A DNA stretch of 64,000 bases from Bacillus sp. EB01 (lineage in GTDB: Bacteria > Bacillota > Bacilli > Bacillales > Cytobacillaceae), in the NCBI RefSeq assembly GCF_000613125.1, contig NZ_HG964497.1, forward strand, positions 3,347,852-3,411,851. Reading direction: 5' to 3'. Made by a program: the position numbers and the translations under genes. Below the pieces are notes generated by a model. That model did no database searches, was not told where the DNA came from, and saw nothing but the letters and a program-made list of their open reading frames with translations. This document shows positions 44,393-53,084 of this stretch, piece after piece; within the stretch, counting starts at the first letter, position 1, and every line of letters starts with the position of its first letter.

Positions 44393-44531
44393 GGAATGGT
44401 TCCAATACAGCTTATTGGGCACATTTTGACCTGGTACAACGGGTGAAATGATTACAATATAGCTTATTGGCTACATTTTGCCTTGCTGCGGAGTCCAAAA
44501 TGATTCCAATACAGCTCGTTGGGCACATTTT
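44393..44531. repeat. Phrase repeat A, three units of about 33 bp
   Basis: Three copies of the pattern AATGRTTNCAATAYAGC, then TYRTTGGGCACATTTT, lie at about 44395, 44447 and 44500, separated by 15-20 bases of unrelated sequence. Confidence 0.85.
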
Positions 44532-44552
44532 TTGTGATACCGGGAGAGACAT

Positions 44553-44720
44553 TAAATGTACTTGAAAATACAGTTCAAGGACATTTCTTGATTGCAGTAG
44601 CTTCAAATTGTACTTGAAAACGAATTTCGAGGACATTTCACGTTTTTAGAGAGTAAAAATGTCCTTGAAAATCCATTTCAAGGACATTTCAGCACACCAG
44701 CAGCTTTAATTTGTACTCGA
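44553..44720. repeat. Phrase repeat B, three full units and one partial
   Basis: Copies of AATGTACTTGAAAA, a short variable middle and TTCAAGGACATTTC lie near 44553, 44608 and 44658, with a partial one near 44711. Single units are partly palindromic (TTGAAA/TTTCAA). Confidence 0.85.
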
Positions 44721-44804
44721 AACTTTTTCAACCAAATTCATATTAAGGGAGACTCAGTCTCTAAAGAAGGAATACTATTATTGATTTAGATCGGGAGTTT
44801 TGAC

Positions 44805-46184
44805 ATGTATCAAACGTTCACAATGAAAGAAAAAATGAAACAGATCTTTATAATGCTAATCCCAATCCTGATAACCCAGCTTGGGATGTTTTCAATGGTA
44901 TTTTTCAATACGGTTATGACGGGACGTTACAATGCTTCCGAACTTGCCGGTGTCGCAATTGGATCGTCAATTTGGAATCCTGTTTTCATCGGTTTAAGCG
45001 GAATTCTGCTTGCTGTATCACCGATTGCTGCACAGCGTATAGGAGAGAAGAAGGATAAAGAAGTTGCTTCAACCCTTTCACATGGGATTTACCTGGGACT
45101 TATTATTGCAATTATTGTTTTGATTATCGGGGCTATTGTGTTGAATCCGCTGCTCGATTTTATGAATCTAGAGCCACGCGTACAGGACACAGCCCATGCA
45201 TACCTCGTTGGTTTAAGTTTTGGAATCATTCCGCTATTTATTTTTAATGTATTGCGCTCATTCATTTATGCACTCGGTAATACAAGGGTAGTCATGGTCA
45301 TTCTGCTTTCATCGCTGCCGTTCAGCTTGTTTTTGAATTATGTCCTAATTTATGGCTATCTGGGCTTTCCGGAAATGGGCGGAGCGGGAGCGGGTTACGC
45401 TACGTCGCTTACTTACTGGATCATTTGTGGAATTACCTTTTTTATTATTAAAACAAAAGTACCATTTTCGGTGTACTTTTCACTAACAAACTTCAAGAAA
45501 GTTGTCGGCAAAGAACTCTCCGAGATTCTAAAAATCGGCGTTCCAATGGGCTTGTCGGCATTTTTTGAAACAAGCATGTTTGCACTTGTCACGATCTTGA
45601 TTTCAAAATTCAGCATTACTACAATTGCTGCATATCAGTCTGCATTGAACATTGCTTCGTTCATATATATGATCCCATTGTCGATTTCGATGGCGCTCAC
45701 TGTCCTAGTAGGGTTCGAGGTCGGTTCTAAGAGGAACCATGATGCAAAAGTGTACAGCTGGCTCGGTATTGGCGTATCCGTCATTATAGCCTTGGTCACC
45801 GGTATACTGGTTGTGTTATTCAGGTACCAGGTTGCCAGCCTGTATTCCAACGACCCCGCCGTTATTGCACTCACCGCCGCATTCTTGATCTACGCATTAT
45901 TCTTCCAACTTGCTGATGCAATACAGGCGACTGCACTAGCAGCACTGCGCGGCTACAAAGATGTGAACCTGGCATTTGTAATGACCCTGATTGCCTACTG
46001 GCTCATTTGCCTGCCATCGGGTTATGCACTTGCGCACTTTACCAGCCTAGGTGCGACGGGGTATTGGATTGGCTTGACGTTCGGGCTATTTGCAGCCGGT
46101 GTCGCTCTATCAGCAAGGTTGATTTACATTCAGAAAAAGAAATTCCCGAGCGGCAAAGCGATAAAAGAAAGCCTCTTATCCTAA
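44805..46184 (+). CDS. MATE family efflux transporter
   Basis: This 459-residue protein has twelve predicted membrane helices. It is typical of cation-coupled MATE exporters, e.g. LIPILITQLGMFSMVFFNTVMTGRY at the start, GVPMGLSAFFETSMFALVT at the start of the second half and GYKDVNLAFVMTLIAYW. It resembles the YisQ/YoeA/NorM group. Substrates are probably drugs or cationic metabolites. The ATG follows TCGGGAGTTTTGAC; a terminator follows. Confidence 0.92.
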   Translation: MYQTFTMKEKMKQIFIMLIPILITQLGMFSMVFFNTVMTGRYNASELAGVAIGSSIWNPVFIGLSGILLAVSPIAAQRIGEKKDKEVASTLSHGIYLGLIIAIIVLIIGAIVLNPLLDFMNLEPRVQDTAHAYLVGLSFGIIPLFIFNVLRSFIYALGNTRVVMVILLSSLPFSLFLNYVLIYGYLGFPEMGGAGAGYATSLTYWIICGITFFIIKTKVPFSVYFSLTNFKKVVGKELSEILKIGVPMGLSAFFETSMFALVTILISKFSITTIAAYQSALNIASFIYMIPLSISMALTVLVGFEVGSKRNHDAKVYSWLGIGVSVIIALVTGILVVLFRYQVASLYSNDPAVIALTAAFLIYALFFQLADAIQATALAALRGYKDVNLAFVMTLIAYWLICLPSGYALAHFTSLGATGYWIGLTFGLFAAGVALSARLIYIQKKKFPSGKAIKESLLS

Positions 46185-46201
46185 TGGATTGGAGGCTTTT
46201 A
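46165..46201 (+). terminator. Terminator of the MATE gene
   Basis: AAAGCCTC pairs with GAGGCTTT across a 17-base loop, ending in TTTTAG; it overlaps the last codons of the gene. Confidence 0.65.
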
Positions 46202-46322
46202 GTATTCGTTTTTTTCGGAACGTATAGCGCTTTGTAAATTCTTTTTACTATACGAAAGCAGAACGCTTGTTTAAAATGGGTGATAGGTTAGCACGTGAAT
46301 TTTTTACCAAAAAGGAGAAAAA

Positions 46323-47729
46323 ATGTATACCTCAAAACCCATTAACTTCAACAGGACAACGATTGTCAGCTTACTGCTAGCAGCCTCATTTGTTTCGTTA
46401 TTGAACCAAACCTTATTGATTGTGGCAATTCCGCCAATCATGGCCGAATTTGGCATTGAGCCAAACGAGGCGCAATGGGTCACGACAGCGTTCATGCTGA
46501 TGAATGGGATTATGATTCCAATCACAGCTTTTTTAATAGAAAAATTCGGTACGAAAAGCCTGTTGATTTTTGCAATGAGTGTGTTCAGTTTCGGTACACT
46601 CCTTGGAGCAATTTCAACAACCTTTATGGTCCTTTTAATTGCAAGGGTCCTGCAGGCGATTGGGGCTGGAATTCTCATGCCATTAATGCAAACTGTCCTG
46701 CTTACGCTTTATCCGCCGGAAAAACGGGGCGCTGCCATGGGGATGAGTGGGTTAGTCATCGGCTTTGCACCGGCAATCGGACCGACTTTGTCAGGCTGGA
46801 TCATAGACCATTTCACATGGAGATACTTGTTTTATACAGTTCTGCCAATTTCCTTGATTGTATTGGTTTTAGCTGTCTTCTTGATGAAAAATGTCACTGA
46901 GAAGAAGCAAGTACGTGTGGATGTTCATTCAATTATTCTTTCCTCATTTGGATGGGGAGGACTGCTTTACGGCTTCAGTATGGTGGGGTCAATGGGCTGG
47001 CTTGCCCCAACGGTTATAGGCTCGATCATTCTAGGAATAGCTGCCCTGGTTTTCTTTATCAAGAGGCAGAACCGACTTGAAAGCCCTATCCTGAACTTCA
47101 GTGTATTCAAGTATAGGGAATTTACAGTCACAACATTTTTATCCGTACTCATGTTTGCGTTGTTGATTGGAATAGAAACGCTGCTTCCGCTATACGTGCA
47201 AAATGTGAGAGGCGGCACGGCCCTTGAATCCGGTATGTTGCTCTTGCCGGGCGCTATATTAACAGGCGCGATGGCACCAATCTCTGGAAGGCTTTTCGAT
47301 AAATTTGGTGCCCGAGGGATGGCGATTTTGGGCTTTGTGTTTATTTTTCTATCCACCTTGCTGTATATGACAATTGGAATGGAAACGCCTTTTCAATATA
47401 TTGCAGTACTTTTTTCGCTTCAAATGTTTGGTGTTTCACTGCTGATGACTCCTTTAATGACGTCGGGAATCAATGCATTGCCATTTCAACTGATTCCACA
47501 TGGGACTGCAATGTCCAATACCATCCGTATGGTTGGCGGTTCAATCGGGACCTCGTTAATTTTCTCGGTCATGAGTGTTTTTGCCAGAACGTCTTCCGAA
47601 TCATTGCCACCACTCGCACTTCTTGACGGGATGCGGGTTGCGTTTATGGTGGCGGGTGTAATGGCACTGGCGGGCTTGCTCTTTGCCTTTACACTTGCTA
47701 AAGGAAAATTGGTGCGGCTTAAAGGGTAG
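46323..47729 (+). CDS. MFS transporter, DHA2 (drug:H+ antiporter) family
   Basis: This 468-residue protein has about fourteen membrane helices. It carries the antiporter motif C-like segment IGFAPAIGPTLSGWIID and, before it, LLIARVLQAIGAGILMPLMQ. This is the EmrB/QacA (DHA2) type that exports drugs and organic cations. The ATG follows AAAAAGGAGAAAAA. It may be co-regulated with the MATE gene, but a terminator lies between them. Confidence 0.92.
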   Translation: MYTSKPINFNRTTIVSLLLAASFVSLLNQTLLIVAIPPIMAEFGIEPNEAQWVTTAFMLMNGIMIPITAFLIEKFGTKSLLIFAMSVFSFGTLLGAISTTFMVLLIARVLQAIGAGILMPLMQTVLLTLYPPEKRGAAMGMSGLVIGFAPAIGPTLSGWIIDHFTWRYLFYTVLPISLIVLVLAVFLMKNVTEKKQVRVDVHSIILSSFGWGGLLYGFSMVGSMGWLAPTVIGSIILGIAALVFFIKRQNRLESPILNFSVFKYREFTVTTFLSVLMFALLIGIETLLPLYVQNVRGGTALESGMLLLPGAILTGAMAPISGRLFDKFGARGMAILGFVFIFLSTLLYMTIGMETPFQYIAVLFSLQMFGVSLLMTPLMTSGINALPFQLIPHGTAMSNTIRMVGGSIGTSLIFSVMSVFARTSSESLPPLALLDGMRVAFMVAGVMALAGLLFAFTLAKGKLVRLKG

Positions 47730-47864
47730 GCTAAATTTGTCTTTGTGAATAACATTGGTATCCTCCAGTCCAAAGGGATTGGGGGATATTCTTATTTGGG
47801 GTGGGTAAAACAGGCAGAGGAGCAAAGCTGTTACCTGGAGATACTACCTTTAGAGGTGGTTCAA

Positions 47865-48284
47865 ATGATTAAAAAGATAGTCGCATGCTTTCTCATTCTT
47901 GGATTATTAACCAACAATTTCGTTTTCGCCGAAACGAATGTAGGAATAGAAATTTTTGATATTACTCAAGAAAAAGTGGTTAAGACCGCGCCTGTTACCC
48001 CTGATACTCATCAGGAAGCGGCAAAGTACCTTAAAGGAATAAATGGACTTTATCCAAAAATAAATCCAATTCCAAAACAGGGCTTTATGGTTAGAATTCC
48101 ACTCGATCCAAAAATCCAGGTGGAAAATCAATGGTTTAACCAGCTTGTAGATCAAGTAATCGTGATATTCCCAGATAACGAAGACCCATTTCTGCTTTTG
48201 TTTGATGGTCAAAATAAAGCTTTGTTTTTCACTTTTAAAGGGGATACAGCTCAATTATTGAATAAGTTAAACTTTAAACGATAA
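47865..48284 (+). CDS. Secreted hypothetical protein, 139 aa
   Basis: This protein has a Sec signal peptide, MIKKIVACFLILGLLTN ending near VFA (residue 22), and a small mature domain of 117 residues with segments INPIPKQGFMVRIPLDPKI and VIVIFPDNEDPFLLLFDG. Function is unknown. The ATG at 47865 follows AGAGGTGGTTCAA; a longer frame beginning at 47745 would bury the signal sequence, so it is rejected. Confidence 0.72.
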   Translation: MIKKIVACFLILGLLTNNFVFAETNVGIEIFDITQEKVVKTAPVTPDTHQEAAKYLKGINGLYPKINPIPKQGFMVRIPLDPKIQVENQWFNQLVDQVIVIFPDNEDPFLLLFDGQNKALFFTFKGDTAQLLNKLNFKR

Positions 48285-48476
48285 AGGACAATTTGAGTAA
48301 TAATATATAGTTTTCAACTTTGCTGCTAAGTTCATGGCGGCATTTTTTGGTCCGGGGTTTAATTGGTTGTACGTAAAAGTGTTATGAATGAGTACGAGCT
48401 CGTGATATAATAAAGAACTTAAGGACTTAATCGGATGCCAAAAAGCCTCCGCTTGTTAAAAAATGGAGGTGTAAGA

Positions 48477-48686
48477 ATGAATAAACGATGGACCATCGGT
48501 AAAATTAAAGAATTTGTTGAGAAAAATTCAGATAGTAAGTTGTTATCGACTGAATATCACGGTTTTTCGCAAAAACTACTTTTCAAATGCTCGTGTGGAA
48601 GCAATTACGAAAAAACCTTTACCAAATTTAAGAATAATCACCAGCGTAAGTGTGACGTATGCCAGCCGCCAAAGGAATCGCGTTGA
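48477..48686 (+). CDS. Small zinc-ribbon protein, possible endonuclease fragment
   Basis: This 69-residue protein has two CxxC-like pairs, KCSCGSNYE and KCDVCQPP, around a Lys/Phe-rich segment, FTKFKNNHQRKCD. The pattern LLFKCSCG...F..FKN...C..C resembles the zinc-finger leader found in some HNH or homing endonucleases and phage proteins. Here no nuclease domain follows, so it is either a stand-alone DNA-binding protein or a remnant. The ATG follows TGGAGGTGTAAGA, an excellent site. Confidence 0.65.
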   Translation: MNKRWTIGKIKEFVEKNSDSKLLSTEYHGFSQKLLFKCSCGSNYEKTFTKFKNNHQRKCDVCQPPKESR

Positions 48687-48759
48687 CGAGTTATCAAAGC
48701 AAGTGTAGCTCTTTTTTATAAGGATTGCAGCAAAAATTTAAAAGTAAGTAGGCGATTTG

Positions 48760-49137
48760 ATGATAGAAGTAAAAACATCTCCACTTAGCGATGGGGAATT
48801 TAATAGAGGGGTATTTGCAACCCGTGATTTCAAAAAAGGCGAGCTTATCCATGAAGCTCCTGTCATTTCCTATCCTAATGAACAGCATGAGCATATTGAG
48901 AAAACCCTGCTGGCTGATTATGCCTTTGAGTATGGGAAAAACCACACAGCCATCCTTCTTGGGTACGGCATGCTGTTTAACCATTCTTATGAACCAAATG
49001 CTTTTTATGAGATCAACTTTGATAACCATACTTTTGAGTTCTATGCACACACCGATATAAAAGCAGGCGATGAAATTCTTATCAATTATAATGGCGATGT
49101 TGATGATAATGATCCCCTATGGTTTAATCAGGAATAA
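48760..49137 (+). CDS. SET domain protein (putative lysine methyltransferase)
   Basis: This 125-residue protein has the SET core: GVFATRDFKKGELIHEAPV, LFNHSYEPNAFYE (the NHS motif that binds S-adenosylmethionine) and KAGDEILINYNGD. It lacks pre- and post-SET domains. Bacterial SET proteins are sporadic and their targets are mostly unknown. The ribosome site is weak (TAGGCGATTTG). A longer TTG start differs by one codon. Confidence 0.82.
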   Translation: MIEVKTSPLSDGEFNRGVFATRDFKKGELIHEAPVISYPNEQHEHIEKTLLADYAFEYGKNHTAILLGYGMLFNHSYEPNAFYEINFDNHTFEFYAHTDIKAGDEILINYNGDVDDNDPLWFNQE

Positions 49138-49150
49138 TCCATCCTTTTTT

Positions 49151-49188
49151 AATCGCCGAATTAATTCCAAAATCGCCGAATTAGTTTT
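49151..49188. repeat. Intergenic phrase repeat, two units of about 20 bp
   Basis: AATCGCCGAATTA occurs at about 49151 and again about 20 bases later. It lies between the SET gene and the cwlJ terminator. Confidence 0.7.
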
Positions 49189-49207
49189 CCCCAACTCTAA
49201 ACGAGGA

Positions 49208-49236
49208 TAAAAAGCTTACTCATTGAGTAAGCTCAT
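49208..49236 (-). terminator. Terminator of cwlJ
   Basis: GAGCTTACTCA pairs with TGAGTAAGCT-type sequence; the minus-strand U run follows. Confidence 0.85.
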
Positions 49237-49676
49237 CCTCCGGTATAGACACTTTCACATGTTCCTGCAATTGGCTCATAGTAACAATGATTCTTGTACT
49301 GGCCGGCGAAAGGCTGGTCGTACCATGTTGGCGGGCAAGGGCCAAATGGATTGAAATACCATAGTGAGTATTTCGCTGGGTGTTCTCGCCAATAATCCAA
49401 ATTCATCTTTGCCAGCCTTCTTTCAACAGGGCGTGCCCGTTGATAAAACATATTTCCTTTTTGGACTGCTTCAAAAGAATAATTTCCACCTTGTACTTGA
49501 AAAATAACTTGGGGAATTGTCCTTACTTTTTTAAAATCAGTGCAATCTGCTTTCACCCTGTTAACAATAACATTCCCAACATATAACATCCCTTGTTTTC
49601 CTTCGCCTTCAGCTTCAGCTCTCATCATCCTGGCCATCAAGTCAACGTCTGAATCGCGGTATTTTACTCTCGGCAT
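49233..49676 (-). CDS. cwlJ: Spore cortex-lytic enzyme CwlJ-type hydrolase
   Basis: This 147-residue Hydrolase_2 (SleB/CwlJ) family enzyme contains MARMMRAEAEGEGKQGMLYVGNVIVNRV with the catalytic Glu, and ends in a Tyr/Cys-rich region. Its length fits CwlJ (142 aa in B. subtilis), which hydrolyses spore cortex peptidoglycan during germination and needs no signal peptide because it sits in the coat. B. subtilis places gerQ next to cwlJ; no gerQ is seen here. It shows that the organism sporulates. Confidence 0.92.
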   Translation of the reverse strand: MPRVKYRDSDVDLMARMMRAEAEGEGKQGMLYVGNVIVNRVKADCTDFKKVRTIPQVIFQVQGGNYSFEAVQKGNMFYQRARPVERRLAKMNLDYWREHPAKYSLWYFNPFGPCPPTWYDQPFAGQYKNHCYYEPIAGTCESVYTGG

Positions 49677-49949
49677 TATGTCACCCCCACATATACTATG
49701 TATATACGCCTACAATGTTGTTGGTTTTTTCAGATTAAATATACTTAGAATCTTCCTGTATAGATTAAACCAAAGTACTTCTGTAATTTCCGCTCCTATC
49801 TTTTAAGTAGGAAATCTCTTCATAAATTAATTAGTTTTACTCATATAGCCGGAAAAATTCCGTTTAATGAGTTAGTACCATAAAAAATAGCTTGTAGCAG
49901 ACAGAACTAACTGTTATTTACCAAACAATTTTCCGAAAAGGAGTTTCCT

Positions 49950-50524
49950 ATGTTTGAAATAAAGACATTGTTACAGTTGCCTTCATTTAAACCGACTGAC
50001 CCCAATGTTTTGAATATCCCGATGAACAGTTCATATCAATAGATAATGAATTAAAACTGAGAGATTATTTTAATCATCCTAAATTCACTCCTGAACACAT
50101 TCAAATGCTTATCACAATAAGGTACCAGAACAATATAGTGATTGGGGAGCATTGTCCATCAGGCTTGGATTTGTGGAACGATTATGTCCAAGCGATAAAG
50201 ATATTTTTTGAAGAGGGAAGTGTTGAACTTGATTATGGGATTGAACCTATCTTGATGAAAATGAACACCATAAATAACAATTTCATAAATTTTGAACTTA
50301 TAGATGAATGGGAGCCAAATGAGGTGTATACGAAAGCCGACCTTCCTAAAAAGGATTTTCTCGAAGCTCTATTAGACGGCGCGATACATTTTTGGACTAC
50401 ATTACATATCTGCCAAGTATTTGAAAAAAGGGCATATAGAATAAGCACACCTAAAGATTACCCACAACTAAAGTTGAACGAAATCGATATATTGAAAGAA
50501 CAGGTCAAAAACTTAAAATGCTAA
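49950..50524 (+). pseudogene. Frameshifted hypothetical gene
   Basis: The ATG at 49950 follows AAAAGGAGTTTCCT and opens MFEIKTLLQLPSFKPTDPNV, but the frame stops at about 50042. The adjacent frame continues as EYPDEQFISIDNELKL, then DYFNHPKFTPEHIQMLITIRYQ, and on to residue KC at 50524. The switch is at a run of four T residues (50008-50011); five would restore one frame of about 191 residues. The C-terminal part is acidic and helical. I do not recognise the family. It is a possible sequencing error or a mutation. Confidence 0.75.
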
Positions 50525-50532
50525 TTGTGGAA

Positions 50533-50566
50533 ATAAAACAAGCCCCAGACATATCGTCCGGGGCAT
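50533..50566 (-). terminator. Terminator of the M2-like peptidase gene
   Basis: GCCCC(A)GAC pairs with GTC(C)GGGGC around ATATC; read on the minus strand it is followed by a U-rich tract. Confidence 0.85.
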
Positions 50567-50572
50567 TATAGC

Positions 50573-52147
50573 TTAACAGTACAATTCCACAAAGTGCTGC
50601 GGATTCAGCTTTTCACCTGTTACAAGGCGTATTTTTTCGTTCCACTCATACAGTGCCCCAGGCTTGAAAAACTCTTCAACCAGCAGGTTCCCTGTTTCTT
50701 TGGTGAAAAACTCCTCGGAAATGGTACGCTCGACATGTCGCTGCAGCTGGGCGGCGGTCAATTCACCAAGCAGGTAATTCTGATAGTAAACCGGCGCAAG
50801 GGTAAAATGGATTTTCGCTGCCCAATCAGGATTGCTTCTGTCATCCGGCGGAGTGACCAGCTGAATTTCCTCAACGGTTTTCCACCAGAGGCTGTTCAAG
50901 TCCTGGTCCGGATTTTCATTCAACTCGCGCTCAAAAAAGACAAACGTAATAATCCAGCGAGCAGAAATCAGCATTTGCAGCTGTTGATATTTCTCCAGTT
51001 CAGGAGCAAGACCGGCAAGAGTTTCCGAATCAACCTGCAAAAACTTGCTGAGCCAACGTGAATCTTTGCCCATTTTTCCAAAAAGCATCGCAATAGCTTC
51101 CGTTGTTAGCGTATGGGCTGGCGAACGGAGGCTGAACGGCAGGGCAGGATCCGTGTATTTGAAATAGGCGGCATGGCCGAATTCATGCAGATTTGTTTCC
51201 ATCCAATACGAGCTTGGTGTCAGATTACATAGGACACGGACATCTCCTTTCCGGTCCATATCGGTGCAGAACGCAGTCGGATTCTTGCCCGGGCGCGGGT
51301 ACAGGTCGCTTTTCTCGTACAAGTGTGTTATATCTATGCCGATATCGTTAAAGGTATCGGTTGTAAGCTTTACAAGGTCCTTTCCTGAAAAGAACCGGTC
51401 AAGATTGGCAGCTTGGGATGGAGGAGCTTCCTGGAAGAACGGATCAACATAATGCCATGGCCGGATATCGGAAGGTTGGATACCAAACTTTGCAGCAAGA
51501 CGCTCATCCAGCTCTTTCTTCAATCTGCGGTAGGTTGGGTCTGATTGCTCAATCAGCTCCCGGAAGATGCGGAACACTTCATCGCGGTCGAGTTCCTGAT
51601 GCTTGAATGATATCTCGTGGTGGTTTGAAAAACCAAGCAGGCGTGCTGCCTCATTCCGTTTTTTAACGAGCCCGATCAAATCCTTCTCGACGACTTTTCC
51701 GACCTCTTTGCTGGCAAACCAAACCTTTTTCCGAAGCTCCTGGTCTTCGGAGTTAATCAAAACCTCGCGTATATCGTTGGCCGAGTACTCTTTACAATCG
51801 ACAGACGGTGTATATGTATTAAACCTGAGGTTCAATTCAGACGACCGTTTTGAAAGGTCAGCGAGTATGTCTTCAGGAAGCTGATTTCCCTCCATGCTTG
51901 TAAGAAAAGCCTCGAATTCCCGTTTCTGCTCATGGGTCAAACCTTCTTGTTTGGAAAGCCGCTTCGCAAGTTCGTATGTATCTTTATCCGAGAAGAACAA
52001 GTTGAATTTAGTACTAGCATCGCTTAGCCGGGAAGCCCATTCAGCGTCACCGGTTGTCTGCGCCATCCAGCTTGCTTCGGTCACACCCTTCAATAATACT
52101 TCCATTTTCTCATTCATCTTTTTTAAAAAATTTACTGCAGTTGTCAT
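50573..52147 (-). CDS. M2-like zinc peptidase (ACE/peptidyl-dipeptidase type)
   Basis: This 524-residue cytosolic gluzincin has a zinc motif in TNLHEFGHAAYFKY (near residue 323) and the third ligand Glu in HTLTTEAIAM about 25 residues later, the spacing typical of the M2 and M3 clans. Start and end recall bacterial members annotated M2 (peptidyl-dipeptidase A-like). It is distinct from the M32 enzyme at 11.6 kb, so the window encodes two large zinc peptidases. The start follows AGGAAAGACA on the minus strand. Confidence 0.85.
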   Translation of the reverse strand: MTTAVNFLKKMNEKMEVLLKGVTEASWMAQTTGDAEWASRLSDASTKFNLFFSDKDTYELAKRLSKQEGLTHEQKREFEAFLTSMEGNQLPEDILADLSKRSSELNLRFNTYTPSVDCKEYSANDIREVLINSEDQELRKKVWFASKEVGKVVEKDLIGLVKKRNEAARLLGFSNHHEISFKHQELDRDEVFRIFRELIEQSDPTYRRLKKELDERLAAKFGIQPSDIRPWHYVDPFFQEAPPSQAANLDRFFSGKDLVKLTTDTFNDIGIDITHLYEKSDLYPRPGKNPTAFCTDMDRKGDVRVLCNLTPSSYWMETNLHEFGHAAYFKYTDPALPFSLRSPAHTLTTEAIAMLFGKMGKDSRWLSKFLQVDSETLAGLAPELEKYQQLQMLISARWIITFVFFERELNENPDQDLNSLWWKTVEEIQLVTPPDDRSNPDWAAKIHFTLAPVYYQNYLLGELTAAQLQRHVERTISEEFFTKETGNLLVEEFFKPGALYEWNEKIRLVTGEKLNPQHFVELYC

Positions 52148-52245
52148 TGTCTTTCCTGCCTTCCTGGCTTAAAATTGTCACTATATTTAAAATTCTATAC
52201 CAATTAGGTAAAAAGTACCATGATTTTGTGAAATGAGGGAGCACA

Positions 52246-52743
52246 ATGGAAATTAGAACACTAAAAGCGGGAGATGCGAGTGAATATCAGAAGTTGAGGC
52301 TCGGGTCGTTAAAGCTGCATCCAGAGGCATATTCATCAAGCTATGAAGAGGAAGTTGCACGGACAGTTGAATTTTTTGAAAAAAGGCTCTCAGGATTAGA
52401 ATCAGTGACGCTTGGAGCTTTTGTTAATGGCCAATTGGCTGGCACCGTGACGATCTTTCCTGAAACAAAGAATAAGCTTAAACACCGTGTTAATCTTGTT
52501 GCGATGTATGTTGCACCCCAATACAGGAAGTCGGGAACAGGAAAAGCCCTGGTCCAGGCGGCACTGGAGAAGGCCAAACTTATTCCAGGTGCTTCCCACA
52601 TATATCTTGCCGTCACTTCTACGAATATTCCTGCAAAAAATCTCTATCTGTCATGCGGTTTTAAAACCTTTGGTGTAGATGCACAGGCATTGAATATAGA
52701 GGGCAAATTTTATAGTGAAGATTTAATGGCCTTGAAACTGTAA
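52246..52743 (+). CDS. GNAT family N-acetyltransferase
   Basis: This 165-residue acetyltransferase has a CoA-binding loop, PQYRKSGTGKALVQAAL (near residue 90), and the late segment AVTSTNIPAKNLYLSCGFKTFG. This is a typical Rim/YkkB-like GNAT with an unknown acceptor. The ATG follows ATGAGGGAGCACA. Single gene. Confidence 0.9.
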   Translation: MEIRTLKAGDASEYQKLRLGSLKLHPEAYSSSYEEEVARTVEFFEKRLSGLESVTLGAFVNGQLAGTVTIFPETKNKLKHRVNLVAMYVAPQYRKSGTGKALVQAALEKAKLIPGASHIYLAVTSTNIPAKNLYLSCGFKTFGVDAQALNIEGKFYSEDLMALKL

Positions 52744-52806
52744 AGCGAATAATAATTCTTTGGCTCTGTTAGTATTCATTATTGATTTTCTTGAGGGTGA
52801 AAATTA

Positions 52807-52994
52807 TTAGGAGGAGAATTTCCGGCTATTGTACGCACGGGCACCTGAAGTAGCAGAAATAAGCGGATAAATTCCCCTTAACTTCTCAAAATAAGTCAAA
52901 ATTCATAGATTCCGGGATGATAAGCGGAAAAACTCCCCTTATTATAAGGGAAATATGGGTATTTCCCGACTTAATCGGAATTTCTCCCCTTATT
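52807..52994. repeat. Intergenic phrase repeat, three direct units and one inverted
   Basis: The direct units AATAAGCGGATAAATTCCCC, GATAAGCGGAAAAACTCCCC and CTTAATCGGAATTTCTCCCC lie at about 52858, 52919 and 52970, each followed by TTA. At 52807-52827 the reverse complement reads AGCCGGAAATTCTCCTCCTA, an inverted copy. Spacing between units is 50-60 bases. Confidence 0.8.
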
Positions 52995-53084
52995 TTTAAT
53001 CAACATTCAGCTATAACAGAGCCAATTATTTAGGACTCCCAGATAAAAATGGCTAAGAGATAGAGGATTAATGTTTTTAACATA

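Larger units (their letters stand above)
44176..44804. other. 630-bp spacer with two phrase-repeat sets
   Basis: There is no supported gene. It contains two different repeat families (listed separately) and, at 44180-44340, sequence in which I recognise nothing. The ribosome site of the MATE gene (GGGAG) is at the right end. Confidence 0.6.
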
